Notes: generated by a model not told the origin, from the sequence alone. A stretch of 64,000 nt of DNA from Isoetes taiwanensis (GCA_021234155.1 JAJEKV010000002.1:17238041-17302040), one strand, 5' to 3'; counted from the stretch's first letter, positions 34,018 through 47,525 are shown. Numbers and translations are program-made.

Positions 34018-36904
34018 GTTTAGAGTTTAGTGGTGATTGGTCTCTTTTCTCGCGTCAAGTTAGGCTAAAAACACATAAATTGGACCAAATTTCGTCAAGA
34101 TCTAAAGCAAATGAAAATGGTCTAGATAAGTTCAAGAGAAAATAGACAACAATTCCAAGAAAACATTAATCTAATGAATTTTTCTGAGCAAATTTAAGCT
34201 TAAATGATGAAGTAATTTAGAAGGCTTGAACTCATCTGTAAAATAATCTTCCGGATAGCTTGAGAAGACTATCTGAGAGTGCCTTAGATGATTGCCGGAG
34301 AAGAATGCATAAGCGCCTGATTGAGTTGAGAGGCCTGAGAAGAATGCTTGGAGAACTTTTGAGAAGATGGGCTAAGAAATGCCTGAGAAAAATGCTTGAG
34401 AGTGCCTGAAAGAATGGATCTTCTAATGCCATGTTTAAACTTTGGATATGGGGAATTCAAATTATGCCAGCATCTCAACTGCCCTGAGATATTTTGTACA
34501 AGATTATTTTGCACTGTGCAGATTGTTTTGATGACAAGTATTTGAAAGTGGATCATCATCTAAAATTTGAATCTTAGGCTGTATAAATTCAGTCGGAACG
34601 GGTGCGTCTATTTTTCAGAGCTAGAATTTTGCTGAAACTTTCACGCCAACTATACGTAATTCAATTGGCATATTAAATACAGTGGCATTATTTATTATGC
34701 GTGTCGTATTTATGGCGCCTGTTATATTTATGATAGGGACGATGCCATTAATTGTGACGGGTGCATTAACTGTCATCCGCTCTTTGCTGACGTGTGCACC
34801 TGCCTGTATTAATGACATTTTTTCCTTTATATTCAGCACTGGATTTTTTTGCGCGCACCTGCCCGACTCTGCAAGCCTACCCGATCTAAATTTCGGGAGC
34901 ACCTGCTCGATCCAAATCCTTATGGCGCCAGGAAAATCTTCTCGGAATGATATATTCTCCCATCTTTTTTTTTTTATCTTCAGCTTCGGGATAACTTATT
35001 TTATGTCTTGTAGTTGTCTGTTTGAGCTCAGGAAAATCGGCATTGCAATCTTTCTGAGCAAGTTTTGTACATATTTGAGTTTTGCCAGCTTAGAAGGATC
35101 CTGATAACAATTCTTCAAAGTAAGTCCTAGTTTATTTTTGTGAGGGACACTCGATTTCTCTAACCTTGTTAAAGCCATAATGTCGCTTAATCTTCGGTCG
35201 TCTATTGTGGATGTAATGCGTAACTTCGGTGTATGTAACTGGAATACAATTTTGCGTGCAAGAAGTACGACTTACATTTGCAACTACGGTTTCAATAATC
35301 TTAGAGAACATCATTATCTTTACTTAGCAGCATCTATGGGTTTGTTCTTGATTTGTCTTTTAGTTGTCTTAGGTCAATAATATCTTCCAAGCCTTTCTAG
35401 AAGGTCCTTCTCATTGTTCTTAATCAAGGAGATCGCAGTCGCGATCTTTGTAAGCTCCAAGACCGAAGCATATAATAATATTGCTTGTCTATGCCTTGTA
35501 TAGAAGACATGACAGATGTAGCATCTTCAAGAGATTCAGGGCAAGGAGGGTAGAGAAGGGTTGGAAAGTTTTCGTTCTTGTGCGGTAGCATGTTGCGCGG
35601 AATATAGAATGCATACTAGATGCTCCTACAGATCCATTGCAATATTGTTGAACAAGCGAGCACATTGATAGTCGAGATGGGGTTTTTTTTTAATCTCTTG
35701 CTAGCATTTTCCGTGACTGATCATTAGGATGTGATGTTGCATGCCCATGCTCTACTTAAATCGATGTTAAGATATCCAGTATATGTAATGATGAATGAGA
35801 AATGCCATCCGGATTTGACCAATGTGGATACTAGTTCCTAATATAAGCTATCATTATTTGAGGTGTGCGCTATTTTTTATGTCCTAAGGTGAATTTTATT
35901 GTATCATTTTTACGAGAATAAATGTCAATATCTTTTTTGTTATCAAGGTGTTGCAGCTGCCCATCCTTTTGTTTATCGTTTTCCTTAGAGGCCTGTGTCA
36001 GAAGGATTGAGGGCATGATCGTTTTGAGCTTGGCCCTGCTTTTTATTGTCATAGAGTCCAAGCTCAAAGGGATCGTGTTGTTTTGTTTTGCTTCTTTATT
36101 GTCTTGGTTCAGTTGGATTGAAGCTTTGAAGCTTCGTTATAATCATACTGCTTTTTTATACCTTGTAAAGGAGGACTAACATAGTTAGTTTCTTCAAGTA
36201 GTCTTGCAATAGCTCTTTCATCAATTAGTCGAGCAATAATAGCTTTGCCTCGTGTTACAGAAGATCGAGATGTTGTAGAAAAAAAAGGGCTCGATCGTCA
36301 AACTAGTTCTAAATGGACGGAAAGGTCCAGCTCATAGGTCAGCCACAAGGGGCTAGTGTTCAACATTTTTTCATAATTGGGCATGCAAGTGTAGATGCAT
36401 AAACTTTTCAACATCTTACTAGCATGTCCCTCACAATAGAGGGTTCTAAAAACTCTTATTACCTCCTTTAGAAGGAGCGGTTTTTCTCTACCTCTTTCTG
36501 GATGCTTCTCTGGGTCAATGTAGCTTAGTTACTTGCTAAGCTTTATTACATAGAGAGGCTCCAAAATGGCCATTCTTATAATGGAAGTTCCAAGTGCAAT
36601 CTGCTATAACTTCAAACATGAGAAGGTCACCTAATTTCAAGCCATAATATTGTTTAAGTTTTGTCTACCCAATGTGGTAGTACAACATAATTTTGGTACG
36701 CATAACTGGTGCCTATTATGCGTACCATATAGGTTTACTGTCGCATGAGAGTAACGTTTAAGGGACTAAGAAAGGCACAACCCAAGGCCCTAAAAATTTT
36801 GTTCCAGGTTGTTTTCTATATTGCTCCAACTCCCATCCTTGCATCATATTCTTTGCCAGAAAAGCTGAAGTTCAACTCAGGCGAAGTAAAAAAGTTGGCA
36901 GGAA
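34018..36904. other. Intergenic, with a short minisatellite
   Basis: No recognised gene. At about 34250-34425 GCCTGAGAAGAATGCTTGGAG-like units recur several times. A 75-codon open frame at 36745-36972 (+) runs into the 110-bp repeat and shows no known domain. Confidence 0.4.
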
Positions 36905-37098
36905 AAACAATATTGAAATTGGAGCAGTATAAAAGGTATTATTCGATGGGCGTTTCCTGGTTTACGTGTTAATATACATGATTATATCATTGATTCGCAT
37001 TATACGATGCACAGAACAATATTGAAATTGGAGCAGTATAAAAGGTATTATTCGATGGGCGTGGTTCATGTGTTAATATACATGATTATATCATTGAT
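36905..37098 (+). repeat. 110-bp unit, 1.7 tandem copies
   Basis: A unit starting AACAATATTGAAATTGGAGC and ending with CATTATACGATGCACAGA is present at 36907 and again from 37016. The second copy runs into the (GA)n tract. A third copy sits at 47678-47788, between two SINE pieces and next to another (GA)n tract. Confidence 0.7.
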
Positions 37099-37122
37099 TA
37101 ATTATACATGATTAATATCATT

Positions 37123-37242
<120 letters not shown>

Positions 37243-37667
37243 TTGGCCACATGCCAACCGAGAGATGACGAGAGAAGAATGAGAGAGAATGAGAGATGAG
37301 AGATGGGGGAGAGATGGAGAGATGGGTGAGAGTGGGAAAACCCAACCTCACCTCGAGATGATTCGCCCAACACAAAATTAGGGGCGTTTTCATTGCCCAC
37401 TAACCAAACAATTAGCCTTAATTTTATTTTGCTGAAAAAACGCCGAAATGTTATACCAGTAGCCATTTCCCTGTTTCTTGATCTTCAAGGCCGCCTAATT
37501 CTTGCTCCAAGTATCCAATTCCTCGAAGCAATTAGCCGATTACGATCCAGGTATTCATCCGATCACGCAGGCATTTTCATTATGTTTTTTGTGCATTCGT
37601 TCATTAATTTCTGATCGTCAATTTCCTTTTATGTCGTCCTTATTCCCAATCAATTAATTGGATTCAG

Positions 37668-38362
37668 ATGTCTAAGGCCTCTCGATCTGCTTTGCCAGCA
37701 ACCAGCAAGCCTTTCGTGCCTCCTCGGATTGAAAAAATGGCACCAAGAAGGACCCGGAAAATGACAGGCCAGATCTCCATGGATGTGCAATTGGAGACTA
37801 ATTCTGAGCCAATTCCCTCTTCAAGACGGTCAAAAGAAAAGAGATCCAAGCGTGTATTCAGCGAAATTCAGGCATCCTCCAATATTGTGAGTGAATCTTT
37901 AGAAACCGATTCTGCTTTGGCTATTGTTGTGCATGAGCAGGAAAATTCGAAAGTGATAGACACAAAGAATAGGAAGTCCCCTGTGCAATGGACAGATCAC
38001 GGTGTCTCCACATTCCTAAATCTCACGAGCGAGATGAAATTGGTAACAGGAGGCACCCTCAACCTCTCCAACACAGTGGAGGGAAATTATGATGAAATTG
38101 CAGCCCTTTGTTGGGGGTTTAGTGGGTGAGACAACTAAAGAACAAATGGGATAAGCTGCAAGCTAAATTTAAAGATGAGAAGGAGGCTTGTAGCCATACG
38201 TGTTTCGAACCATCAAGTTGGCGATGGTATGTGAGAATGGAAGAAGTTAAATATGGTGTTACCTCGATAATCCAATACCAGGTCTTTGGTGATGATGGTG
38301 AATTTGGCAATGAAGCTTTCGAGGTCGCAGACTTGCATGCCAATTACTCGAATCTTTCATGA
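37668..38362 (+). pseudogene. PIF/Harbinger Myb/SANT-like accessory protein, frameshifted
   Basis: Active PIF/Harbinger elements carry a transposase plus a Myb/SANT-like protein that helps nuclear import and DNA binding. The frame starts at 37668 (MSKASRSALPATSKP) with a basic, disordered N-terminus. It enters a trihelix-like domain at PVQWTDHGVSTFLNLTSE and shifts one frame at about 38126. It continues VRQLKNKWDKLQAKFKDEKE, the conserved last helix of the domain, to about 38362. A helical tail (AMTQSICEMTKETLLEIAKL) can be read at about 38765-38830 in a further frame. The transposase lies convergently at 40179-41545. Confidence 0.7.
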
Positions 38363-40178
38363 ATGGTTTTTTTTTGAACTGTTGGAACAGAATGCGACAT
38401 TTGAAGACCAATTTGTTGATCCACCCAATTCAAACAATGATGTTAACACGGAAATCCAAGCAGTCCGGTGATGCGAGAAATTCCAATCAATAGGACACCC
38501 ACGAGGGAAACCGCATGATTCTTCAAGTCCTAGATCAGCAGACATGTAATCGGCCTGAGTTTGTGGAAAACCTACAAGTAGAAAGAAGTCCGGGTTGCAA
38601 ATAGATGAGGACATTGCAATGGGAATATCCAGATGGCAAGCACATTTGGGGACACAGAGGTGAAGAAATTAGATTTTTACGAAAGAAGAAAGTGCAAGAA
38701 AAATTGAGTTGGTCGGGGAATTGGAAACAATAAGATCTCGCAAGCGGTGAAAATTGCAGAGTCAATGGGCTGCAATGACTCAAAGCATATGTGAAATGAC
38801 AAAGGAGACCTTGCTCGAAATTGCCAAACTTCTTTGCCAAAAAACAAGGAATAAAGGTTCGTTTTCAGTTATTTGCTTTTTAGAATTTCTTTTTTGGAAC
38901 TGTCACAAAATCTTCCAGTATTCTTAAATATTAAAGAAGTTGTACAGCCCTATTATTTTAGCATTAAATATTGCCTTCTAGTCACAGTCATCCAAATTCG
39001 TAAAGGCTACTTAAGCTCCCTCCAATTCTTGCATGCAAGCCCCTTCGACAATATGGAGAGAGTCGTGAACCGAAAGCGCCAACGCTCTCCTAGCCGAAGC
39101 TCCTCTTCTTCGAGTTCCTCTTCTTCGAGTTCCTATCAAACTCCACCCACCACATCTTCATCTTCCTCCGAGATACCCTATTATTCTGACCATGATACCT
39201 GGCCTACCTCCAGTGATGAGGTTCTTCCCGACAGCAGTGGGGATTCTCTGCAGTTTAGTGACCCGCCTGTCAGCTTAGAGAATGTTTTTCAGGAAAATCA
39301 AGAAGACTCTTCGGACGAAGTGGAGCAAGAAGAAAGCGAGTTTTCATCTCCCACTGTCCAGCCAGGAGACCCTGAAGTTGAAGTTATGTCTCACAAGGTT
39401 ATTCATTGCGACTTGATGAAGGGAGACCATTGCGTTTTTTTATTCGAATGGGCATTTCCATGGATCAGGAGGTTTTGGAATGGGCAGCAAATTCTGCAAA
39501 CAACCGTACAGGGCATATGGAGTGTGTCTATTTGAAGCTACAGGAAATGTGGTGCCTCCATCAAATTCGTAGTCCAACCTTTCCTTGTGATCTGTGTCCC
39601 CTTTCTATGCGAATCTGACTCTCCTTCACTTCTTTTTTTGTTATGCATTTTCTTTTTATAAAATGCCTTTGTTTCTGTTAAATGGCATGGCTGCCATTCT
39701 TTTTTCTCATATGATTGCTTTGGAAACAAACCGGTTGAAAACAAATGCCAATGTGTATTCATGCAGATTTCCTGGTATCATTGGAAGGTGTGCAGACTTG
39801 TTTTTAGTATAGTGAAGTCATTTGACTCACTTAGAATGTTTCTGGCAGCTCAAATGCTCAAATATTTTGAACAGGGCTTTATATGCCCATGTAATCTTCT
39901 TTTATGAATATAAACTTCTCTTTTCAAACTTGTTTGTGTACAAATGATTTTTCCTGCTCTTGTAAGTTCTCTAATTGTGAAGTCAGAGGACTCACTAATT
40001 TCGGAACAGTTGTTCAGTATTTCTAAGTGAAATGTTTTGAGGCTCTAAATGGAAACTTAGCTCTAAACTCAATCACTTATTTATCATAATGTAAGAAATG
40101 CCTGACAAATAAGTAAAGATAGCGAGATGGATAAGAATTGACATTTGAATTTAATATTTTTTGTCTACAAAAAAACAA
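38363..40178. other. Interior of the Harbinger interval
   Basis: Apart from the Ser-rich ORF at 39054-39600, this holds the decayed tail of the Myb-like gene (to about 38860) and AT-rich DNA from 39600 to 40178 with no gene. Confidence 0.4.
39054..39600 (+). pseudogene. Unrecognised Ser-rich/acidic ORF, frameshifted
   Basis: From the ATG at 39054 the frame reads a basic start (NRKRQRSPSRSS), a serine run, then an acidic stretch (SSDEVEQEESEF) to about 39400. A one-base shift there moves the protein-like frame to RLDEGRPLRFFIRMGISMDQ and EVLEWAANSANN, ending near 39600. No family was recognised. It lies inside the Harbinger interval, between the Myb-like ORF and the transposase, and may be an inserted host fragment. 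Confidence 0.35.
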
Positions 40179-41545
40179 TCACAGGATCACATGTCCATCC
40201 AGATTTTCAAATAACACGTGCCTCATTTGATCACCTTGTTTTTTTAATGACCTGTTCATGGCTTCTGTTTCATAGTAGTAAATTGGTGGAGGATCATCCT
40301 CAATTGGAAGCATGTCCCAGCCCTTGTGTTCCATTATACAGAAGTTCCAAAGAACACAACATGCGTGTATGATCTTGGAAGCTTTGGCAACATGCACGGG
40401 CAAGTGTTTCAGAATTCTGAATTTTTTCTTAACAATCCCAAATCCATTCTCCACACACACTCTGCCCCTACAAATCCTTTTGTTGAACTTACCATAAGCA
40501 CCCTGATTTTGAGGAAAAACTTTTAAGGAGAAAGGGCCTGCTAGAATAAATTTGAGTCACCTAATAGAAGAGGTGGAATATTTACGAACATCTTGATCGT
40601 AGGGCTGCCCTTCTTCGGTTTTTACGCCACTAAGAGTCACCACTGGTTCTTGCAAAATTTGTTTGGAGGCAATTTTGTTATAGATGGAGCTCTTCTTGAA
40701 CTGGTTTGAATCATGGACTGAACCTGTTCTTGTTACACAAACATTTAGAAAAAAAGTCTCGCTATGTGTCACAATTCCTTGCATGAGACATGAATGCCTC
40801 TTATGTCTCTTTGTAATAGTCTTCCCCATTGTCTTTTTTTTTTTTTGGGTTTCCTCCATAAAAAAATATGGGATCCGGAATCAACCGCACCATATATATT
40901 GGGCAACCACATTTGCATCATGGAATTCCTTAATGCTTTGAATTAATCTTGCACCTATAGGCATTGCAACAAAACGTTTGTAAAGCATTGTCTTGAAGCC
41001 AAAACAAGCGTGATTTTCTTGGTATATTTACGCATTGTTGCTTTCCCAACATAAAATCTCGACCGACATGTAAGGGCATATCCAGGTGTGCAAGAAAATC
41101 TGAGAACCATAGCAACTGCTTTCCTGGGATCAACAGGGGGCCTTACTTTAATACCGGGCCTGACAAGATAGGGCACAATTAAACCTACCAATCTCTCAAA
41201 TGTGGCTCTCTTCATCCTGTAAAATTGGTGCCACATATCATCTTCAAAGGAAGCTATACAATTCCATGCGTGGTTATCAATATTATCCCATTGTGTTCTC
41301 TGCCTTGGAGCAATCCAAAATCTTCTTGGTGGTCTTCTAACCCTGCTGGAACCCGCAACCATTAACGCTGCAGATGCGCAAAAAAACATACCATTGTTGT
41401 CTTCTAAAACATCATCATCGAACAGGGTCATTGGATCTTCGAGCTCATTGAGTTCCAATAGCTGCAAACAGTATCTCTGTAATGCAAATCCGAGTGTCAA
41501 AGCACGAAAAAGCATGGCAATCATACCAAGAATGACCGGATCCAT
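40179..41545 (-). pseudogene. PIF/Harbinger transposase (HARBI1-like DDE_4 nuclease), broken
   Basis: The frame from 41545 gives an N-terminal region with DDMWHQFYRMKRATFERLVG and RPPVDPRKAVAMVLRF to about 40955. The middle is shifted and contains an A/T run at about 40838-40860. It then reads CLMQGIVTHSETFFLNVCVT with GSVHDSNQF (catalytic Asp region) at about 40800-40700, and finally VENGFGIVKKKFRILKHLPV with ACCVLWNFC (catalytic Glu region) at about 40455-40360. The order matches HARBI1-like nucleases. Several frameshifts and stops make it inactive. It is convergent with the Myb/SANT-like ORF. Confidence 0.85.
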
Positions 41546-41786
41546 GGTTTAGTGGCCGGAATCGAAAGAATGGGGAGGGAAAACTAGAAATGAATTATCC
41601 CACATAGCCCCGAACCAAGAAATACTGGGGCTTGAATATCCCACAATTTGGCGCCGAATTGAACGTTACGATCAATTATCCCACATTTTCTCTAGTCGGG
41701 CCGAATTGATCGTGATCGAAAATCCGCAAACAGCAAAAATCTGCCAATAACAGAGGTCGTTAAGCCTCGAGACAATCGTCTCTCCT

Positions 41787-41820
41787 CTCCTCCCAAAAAA
41801 TACGCACATTTTGGGAGGAG
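41787..41820. repeat. Hairpin with a 12-bp perfect stem
   Basis: CTCCTCCCAAAA pairs with TTTTGGGAGGAG around a 10-nt loop. It lies between the Harbinger transposase and the LINE tail and may mark an element end. Confidence 0.6.
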
Positions 41821-41865
41821 GCCGATGTGACGAGAGATGGATTTTTTTACGAGCATGTGGTAATG

Positions 41866-44800
41866 AAGAGAGAGAGAGAGAGAGAGAAATGAAATGAAAT
41901 GAAATTTTTATTATTACGTCTTGAGACCGCCCAGGTCTATGAGACGATTACATTGCACTCAAAATTATAAAATAAGTCATCCAAGGCCCTCGAGAACAAC
42001 ACACCGGGCTCCTCTACCTCAATCTCCGTCACCCTTTGTTGCTTCATCGGGACCTCTCTATGGCTAAGAATGTCCATAATACAACCTCCAATGCATGAAA
42101 CCCACAAAGAAATCAACAAGTTTAAAAATAGCATTGACCCCATGCTTGACCCGGATATCCTAATAAGCTGACAAAAAAGGTGACATGGGCCTCATCTTCT
42201 ACTACTCCCCCTCATCACATAGCCGACAATGTCTAAGATCATGCGCAATGTCTCCGCCCATCTCCCGATCTCCACACCAAGTCGGTGTGAGCTCAACCGT
42301 ATTCTTGCGATTGCATGCCTAAGTTTCAGCGATATGGGTTCCCTAAGATCGTGGCTTCTTGCAGAGATGGATTTATGTGAGCCTTATAATACTCTTTCTT
42401 CACACTGGCATGCTCCATGACTTACTCCAAGAAACTATCTCGAACTCCAACCACTAATGTCCTCTTTGTGCATCTCCAAACCTGTATGTTCATCCCCCAT
42501 TTCATAAGCCATCTGTCATATATCAGACACCAGCCTTTACTTGGTTTCCTCTAAAGCAAGTCTAGGCAAGCTATTGTTCTTCATATCATATAGGACTTTT
42601 GCACATATAGCGTTGATAGTCTGCAGAAAGAGCCTCGCCTTTCAGTGGCATCATTCCACTTTCAACTAGCATCATGTCATATGGTGTTTGCATCTTTGTG
42701 CCCAACTCCGTATGAAAAAAATTTCTTTTCAGATCTTTTCCACTTTTTGCCGCCTATCATTAGCAAGGCCTGGTCCCCGGACTTCACAGCCATATAGCAC
42801 AAACCGATGCGGACAAGCACCTTGTAGAGCATGCGCTTCATCTCAAAATTCCATATCTCTTGCGATTCACACACTTCCTTTGCATAGCATACAACGCTTT
42901 TAGACCGCATTCACCCTATGTTCCTTTGCTTGATTCCAATTAGGACTCTTATCTCACGGTTAGGCCCAAATATTTGTAATTCTCTACCACTTCCACTTGC
43001 CTATCCTTATAGTAGAATCGAACATGTTAGTCTTTTTGCCCCAAACACCCTTTGCCTTGGTCTTATCTAGATTCACCCGCATGCCCTTATCCCTCAAAAA
43101 TGCTTCAAAGCACATCCAAATGCTTTTGCATCCCTTTGTATGCTCAGGGACAAACAATACTACATCATCGCGATATAATAGAAGCATGAATACATACTCG
43201 GCAGAGAGCGGTACCATCTCCCCATGTGCTCATTGCCACCCTTCAAGTTGGTCTATGAATAAGCCGAAAAGAGTAGGTGACGGTGGACATCCTTGCTTTT
43301 TACTCCCATATTGCTTTCTACCATCTCATCACATAACTCCACAAAGGGGAATGACATGGTACCACTAGAACCTTGCCATAAAGCATACCTACCGCATGTC
43401 CTAGAGCTCAATCGGGATGTTCAGTCTACCATTCTACGCCACAAATTCGCATTTAACCATGTGAAAGCTTTGCTAAAGTCTACAAAAGTAGCATACAATG
43501 GGTTTCTTCTTGCCGACTCACGAGTCCATCATAGCACTAAGAGTAAACCAAGTGGTCAATTGTGGACTTTTGGGTCTAAAGCCGCTTGTCCAATGGCTCT
43601 AGCATTGTTATCCTCTCGCTTCAAGCACTTATCTTGCGCTCAAGGATAGAAGTTTAATAATTTTGCATATAGTTGCCAACCATAATAGTGCGTAGTTACT
43701 CGGATTGGATACTTCCCCGATTTATGTAGCGGTACCACCCTATTCACCGCCGGGATGTTGGAAAGCCATCTCAAAGGCCATATTAAACATATCTACCGGT
43801 TTAATTGCTACTTCTTCTCCTGCCCATTTAAGCATTTCAGCCATAAGACCACAAGCGTCTGCGGCTTTGCCATTGGCAAACCTTTTAAGCCCCATCTTAC
43901 ATCGGCTAGAGGAAAGCAAGTGTATCCGATATAGCATATGTGTCTTCATTTGCTCCATCATAGCTTCGCCTCCAGAACATTATATCGACTACGTGACATG
44001 TGCCATAAGTGCTCTACATGTAATCCATCCGTTCTATATTTCATGGGTTTGAGTCTTCCCGAACTTCTTCTCGGATCTACCAAAGAATTCCTCCATCATT
44101 TTCTTATGTTTCTTGTATAGGTATGCCTTCTTTTTATTTTTAATCCTCTAATGTATATCCTCCGTTCACATGCTTTCTCGCCCCCTTCGGCTCTAAATTT
44201 TGCCCTCGATGCTTGCATCAGCAAGATCGAACCCAGCTATTGCAAAGGCAGCCCCATCCTTGATTTGATATGATACAAAGCAACTATCCGCTGATTGCAA
44301 CAAAATCTCGGACAATGCATCACTTTTTCCTTGTAATGTGTCGCCATACAATAGAAGTCACTTTCGTTCACATATATCACCATATTTATACGCTTTGTCG
44401 TACTTCAAATATATTAGTTTGCTTTTATGTACGGCTTCACCCTCATGACTCCATTGCACCTTAATCTTTATAGAGATGGGCACATGATCTGAATTTTCAT
44501 TTTCATCTCAATTGACATACCAACAAGCCGCATTAGAAAAGAGGGTTTGGCAATGACATAATATACTACAATCGGGCATTTCTGCAGGTGCTTTTGCACG
44601 ATCACGGGTATCTAGCAGTGCCATTAAAGATTACCATCTCAAAGCCACTACACAAATCAAAGACATGGCGGCCCTGCTGATTGTTGGCCATTTCACACCA
44701 TCATCTCGATAACTTTTGTTCGACTGATTTTTTTAGTTCGTCATTATCCATCATCTCCAACCACTCTGTTTCTCCATCTGGGACTAACTATAGCTGCCTT

Positions 44801-46330
44801 TGTTGGTTTCCGCTCGATCCATTAAAATCCCCTAACAATACTACTTCCCCGTCATGCTCGGTGTTAGTATATCACGCCCGGATGAAAAAATGGATCATCT
44901 TTATCCAAATCCCCTTTATTATATATAGGCTACTCTCTTGGTGGAAAATAACACCCGCCAAAAGTAGATCTTACCAATTCTCCGGTAGCTCAATCCAAAT
45001 GTACTGTCTTGATGCTTTTCTGTTCCAACACACAAACTGCATGGATGGGCAATTTCATTCCTAGCATAACATGCAATCCTCCAGAACCCTTAGATTCCAC
45101 CCTTTATTATTCCATACCAATGCAAAGCATTGTGAATCCAAAATATCCGGGGAGACCTTTCTCTTCATGCTCACATGTTTCCAAGAAAAAAATTACATCT
45201 ACATCATCTAACAGATCTGCCATAGTGCATACTTTGCTATGTTTTAAGGTATTTATATTCCAACATACTAACTTTGGCGGTTGCTATTTCCTATGCATCT
45301 TCTATCACCGCTTTTCCTCCTCTCCAAGTAGTCGCCTTCCCGGCTGCCCTAGCCTCCTTCATTTTCACAATGTCTTCTTTTCTTGCTGAATTGCATCCGG
45401 TTGGTTAAATCATGGTTAATCCAGATAAATTGGCCTTTAAGCATAGGCTTTCGCATCACTCGCTTTAGCTTCTTTGCTTGCACATTTGACTTTAATGTTA
45501 TGCGTGTCCCCTCACCTTTCTTGCCAATTGAGATACTGCACATGCAATGCGTGCTTGGATTTGCATTCTTTCTGCAAGGAAGGTATGAGCGACCACAAAG
45601 TGTCCTCATTCTCCTTTTACGGTAGGCCTGACAATTCTGAAATTATTAGCCGATTCCCTTTTCATGCATATCAGCCAAGTGCTCCATCTTCTCATTCAAA
45701 GCATCAATTGCTCCTTTGAAAACCATCATTTGAGCCCCTATTCAAGTCTCGCCTTTGATCCATGACTGCTTTGTCTCGATACGCTTTGCTAGCTCTTTGC
45801 TTTAGCTCTATATTTTCACTCTTTAAAGAACACAAAGACTCATTCATACCTTGCAAAAGCTTAAGCATTTGTGCATTCGATGGGCTGCCGCCTTCCTTGC
45901 TTCGCTCTGCTTCCTTCTCGGACTGCTTCCATGGATTCTAGTAGCTTCATCATCCACCGTAAAAGCAATTGACCCATTAGCATCTCCTCCTCCCAAGAAT
46001 CCAGGAGCGCCATAGCCCGCTGCAAATCAGCCCCAAAGACAGGCCCAAAGTCTCTGGATATGTCAGCCTTCAGCCCCAAATCAGTTGCCTCGCTTCCAGA
46101 GATTCCGCGTATACCAGAGTCCCCATCCGGGAGGTGTCATCCGACATGTTCTGTAAGAACTTCCTTGCCCTGCCTTTTACATTCATTTTTACCTTCTTGA
46201 CATTGCCTACCACAGATTTATTTGCCCCGAGAGGAGCCGGAATCAGCCTTGGAGCCCACCTCCTTGGAGCCCCCTTTTCCCGAATCTTATCTCTGTCTCC
46301 TTTTTAGGATGTCCCATCCTACACAGTCCC
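41866..46330 (-). mobile_element. LINE (non-LTR retrotransposon), full-length order but degenerate
   Basis: On the minus strand the order is ORF1-like, then ORF2. At about 46240-45350 there is a coiled-coil stretch (NESLCSLKSENIELKQ) and a basic nucleic-acid-binding-like stretch (RVMRKPMLKGQFIWINHDLT). An APE-type endonuclease follows at about 45280-44480 (CWNINTLKHSKVC, DVIFFLETCEH, VVLLGDFNG). Reverse transcriptase is at about 43960-42690 (FVDFSKAF, KQGCPPSPTLFGLFIDQLE, then LLYRDDVVLFV in place of YADD). Many stops and frameshifts are present. The 3' tail at 41866-41910 reads, on the minus strand, AATAAAAATTTC, then (ATTTC)n and (CT)n. The clade is not certain. Confidence 0.8.
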
Positions 46331-46501
46331 TGAAAAATGCCAATTACAGACTGTCAAACTGATTCAAAAGTATTGATGTTATACAATCGGGGAAAGAGCT
46401 CGAATAAGCTTTCCAACGAGCCCAACCTCAAGTTGTAACTGACATCAGTGAGAGAGCTATGGCTTCTGGAAGTTCCATAAAACCCCTAGCACCCAAAGGT
46501 C

Positions 46502-46642
<141 letters not shown>

Positions 46643-46789
46643 TCCCCTAATTGTTCCATCACTATTGATTTTCGGCCTACGTGCATTTCTCGTGCCATTC
46701 CGATCCTTGTAAATTCAAGTTAAATCAATCTTTACATTGTTCTCTTGTCGAATTCTAGTCCGCTGGTATTGTTTTTGTTTGATTAGTTT

Positions 46790-47160
46790 CTTTTCTATAG
46801 AAACCCATGTCTAAGGCAAATCAGACCGTGTGCTTCAAGCAAAGAAACCATTTGTGCCTCCTCGAATTGAAAAAATGGCTCTAGGAAGACGCTGAAGATG
46901 ACAGGCCAAAATTTCAATGAATGTGAGCTTGGAATCAAATTCCAAAGTTTATTGATATTGCTCCTCCACCAAAGGAGAAGAGATGCAAACGAGTTCTTAA
47001 AGATCAGAGTATATTTCCATCAGAGTTTTTCCAACATAGAATTCCTCACCCACATGCAAAGGCATATGTTTTGTGCCAGAAAGTAAAGAACCATGGCTAG
47101 GTGGCTTTCCGGGATCAACTGGAGATACAATGAATGTATATCTTTGCCATAGTTCCAAGC
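46790..47160. mobile_element. Internally deleted PIF/Harbinger copy
   Basis: The + strand from 46807 repeats the start of the Myb-like gene at 37668: ATGTCTAAGGC, then TTGTGCCTCCTCGAATTGAA and ATGACAGGCCA. After about 47005 it switches to sequence matching the antisense of the transposase (compare 47010-47150 with 41030-41140; on minus, GEEFYVGKTLMEIY against SRFYVGKATMRKY). The roughly 3.4 kb between these points in copy 1 is missing, so this is a non-autonomous deletion derivative. Confidence 0.65.
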
Positions 47161-47524
47161 GTATCCCAACAATGATTTCATTTGGGTTTGATTTTTTCAT
47201 TTTACTCCAAAACTTTTTTGGTTCCTTAAGATATTCTTGGACCAATTGCTCTGTCTCATAAAGATATATGCCCTCTTTTTTCCTTGATTGTCTTTACAAG
47301 TTCCCTTTTCAATTGCCTTTTTCTGCTCACCTTTTGCTTTCCGGAATCTCTTCTTCATATCTTTACATTCCTCATCAAACCATGCGTTGCATTTCAATCC
47401 CTTAACAACCCTTTCTGGAATAAAGCATTTAGCTGCAGCCTCTAGCAACATCGTGGTGATATTTTCATTTAATTTATTGACCTCATCCGGCCAGCATACA
47501 TTCCTAGTCATTGCATCAGTGCAC

Positions 47525-47525
<1 letters not shown>
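47160..47525 (-). mobile_element. LINE fragment (endonuclease-RT linker region)
   Basis: The minus strand reads CNAWFDEECKDMKKRFRKAK and, after a one-base shift near 47240, VQEYLKEPKKFWSKMKKSNP. That is the W-x-D-E-E-C and PKxFW pattern found between the endonuclease and RT of many LINEs. It lies 5' of the other LINE's ORF1, so it is out of order and must be a separate insertion. Confidence 0.5.

Noticed and set aside
34621-34902. 93-codon - ORF with GIVPIINITGAINTTRI-like repeats
   Set aside because: The apparent repeats come from ATTAAT/TTTATT-rich DNA. No domain and no splice context.
36745-36972. 75-codon + ORF, possible exon
   Set aside because: Its last third is the 110-bp repeat unit and the rest matches no known protein.
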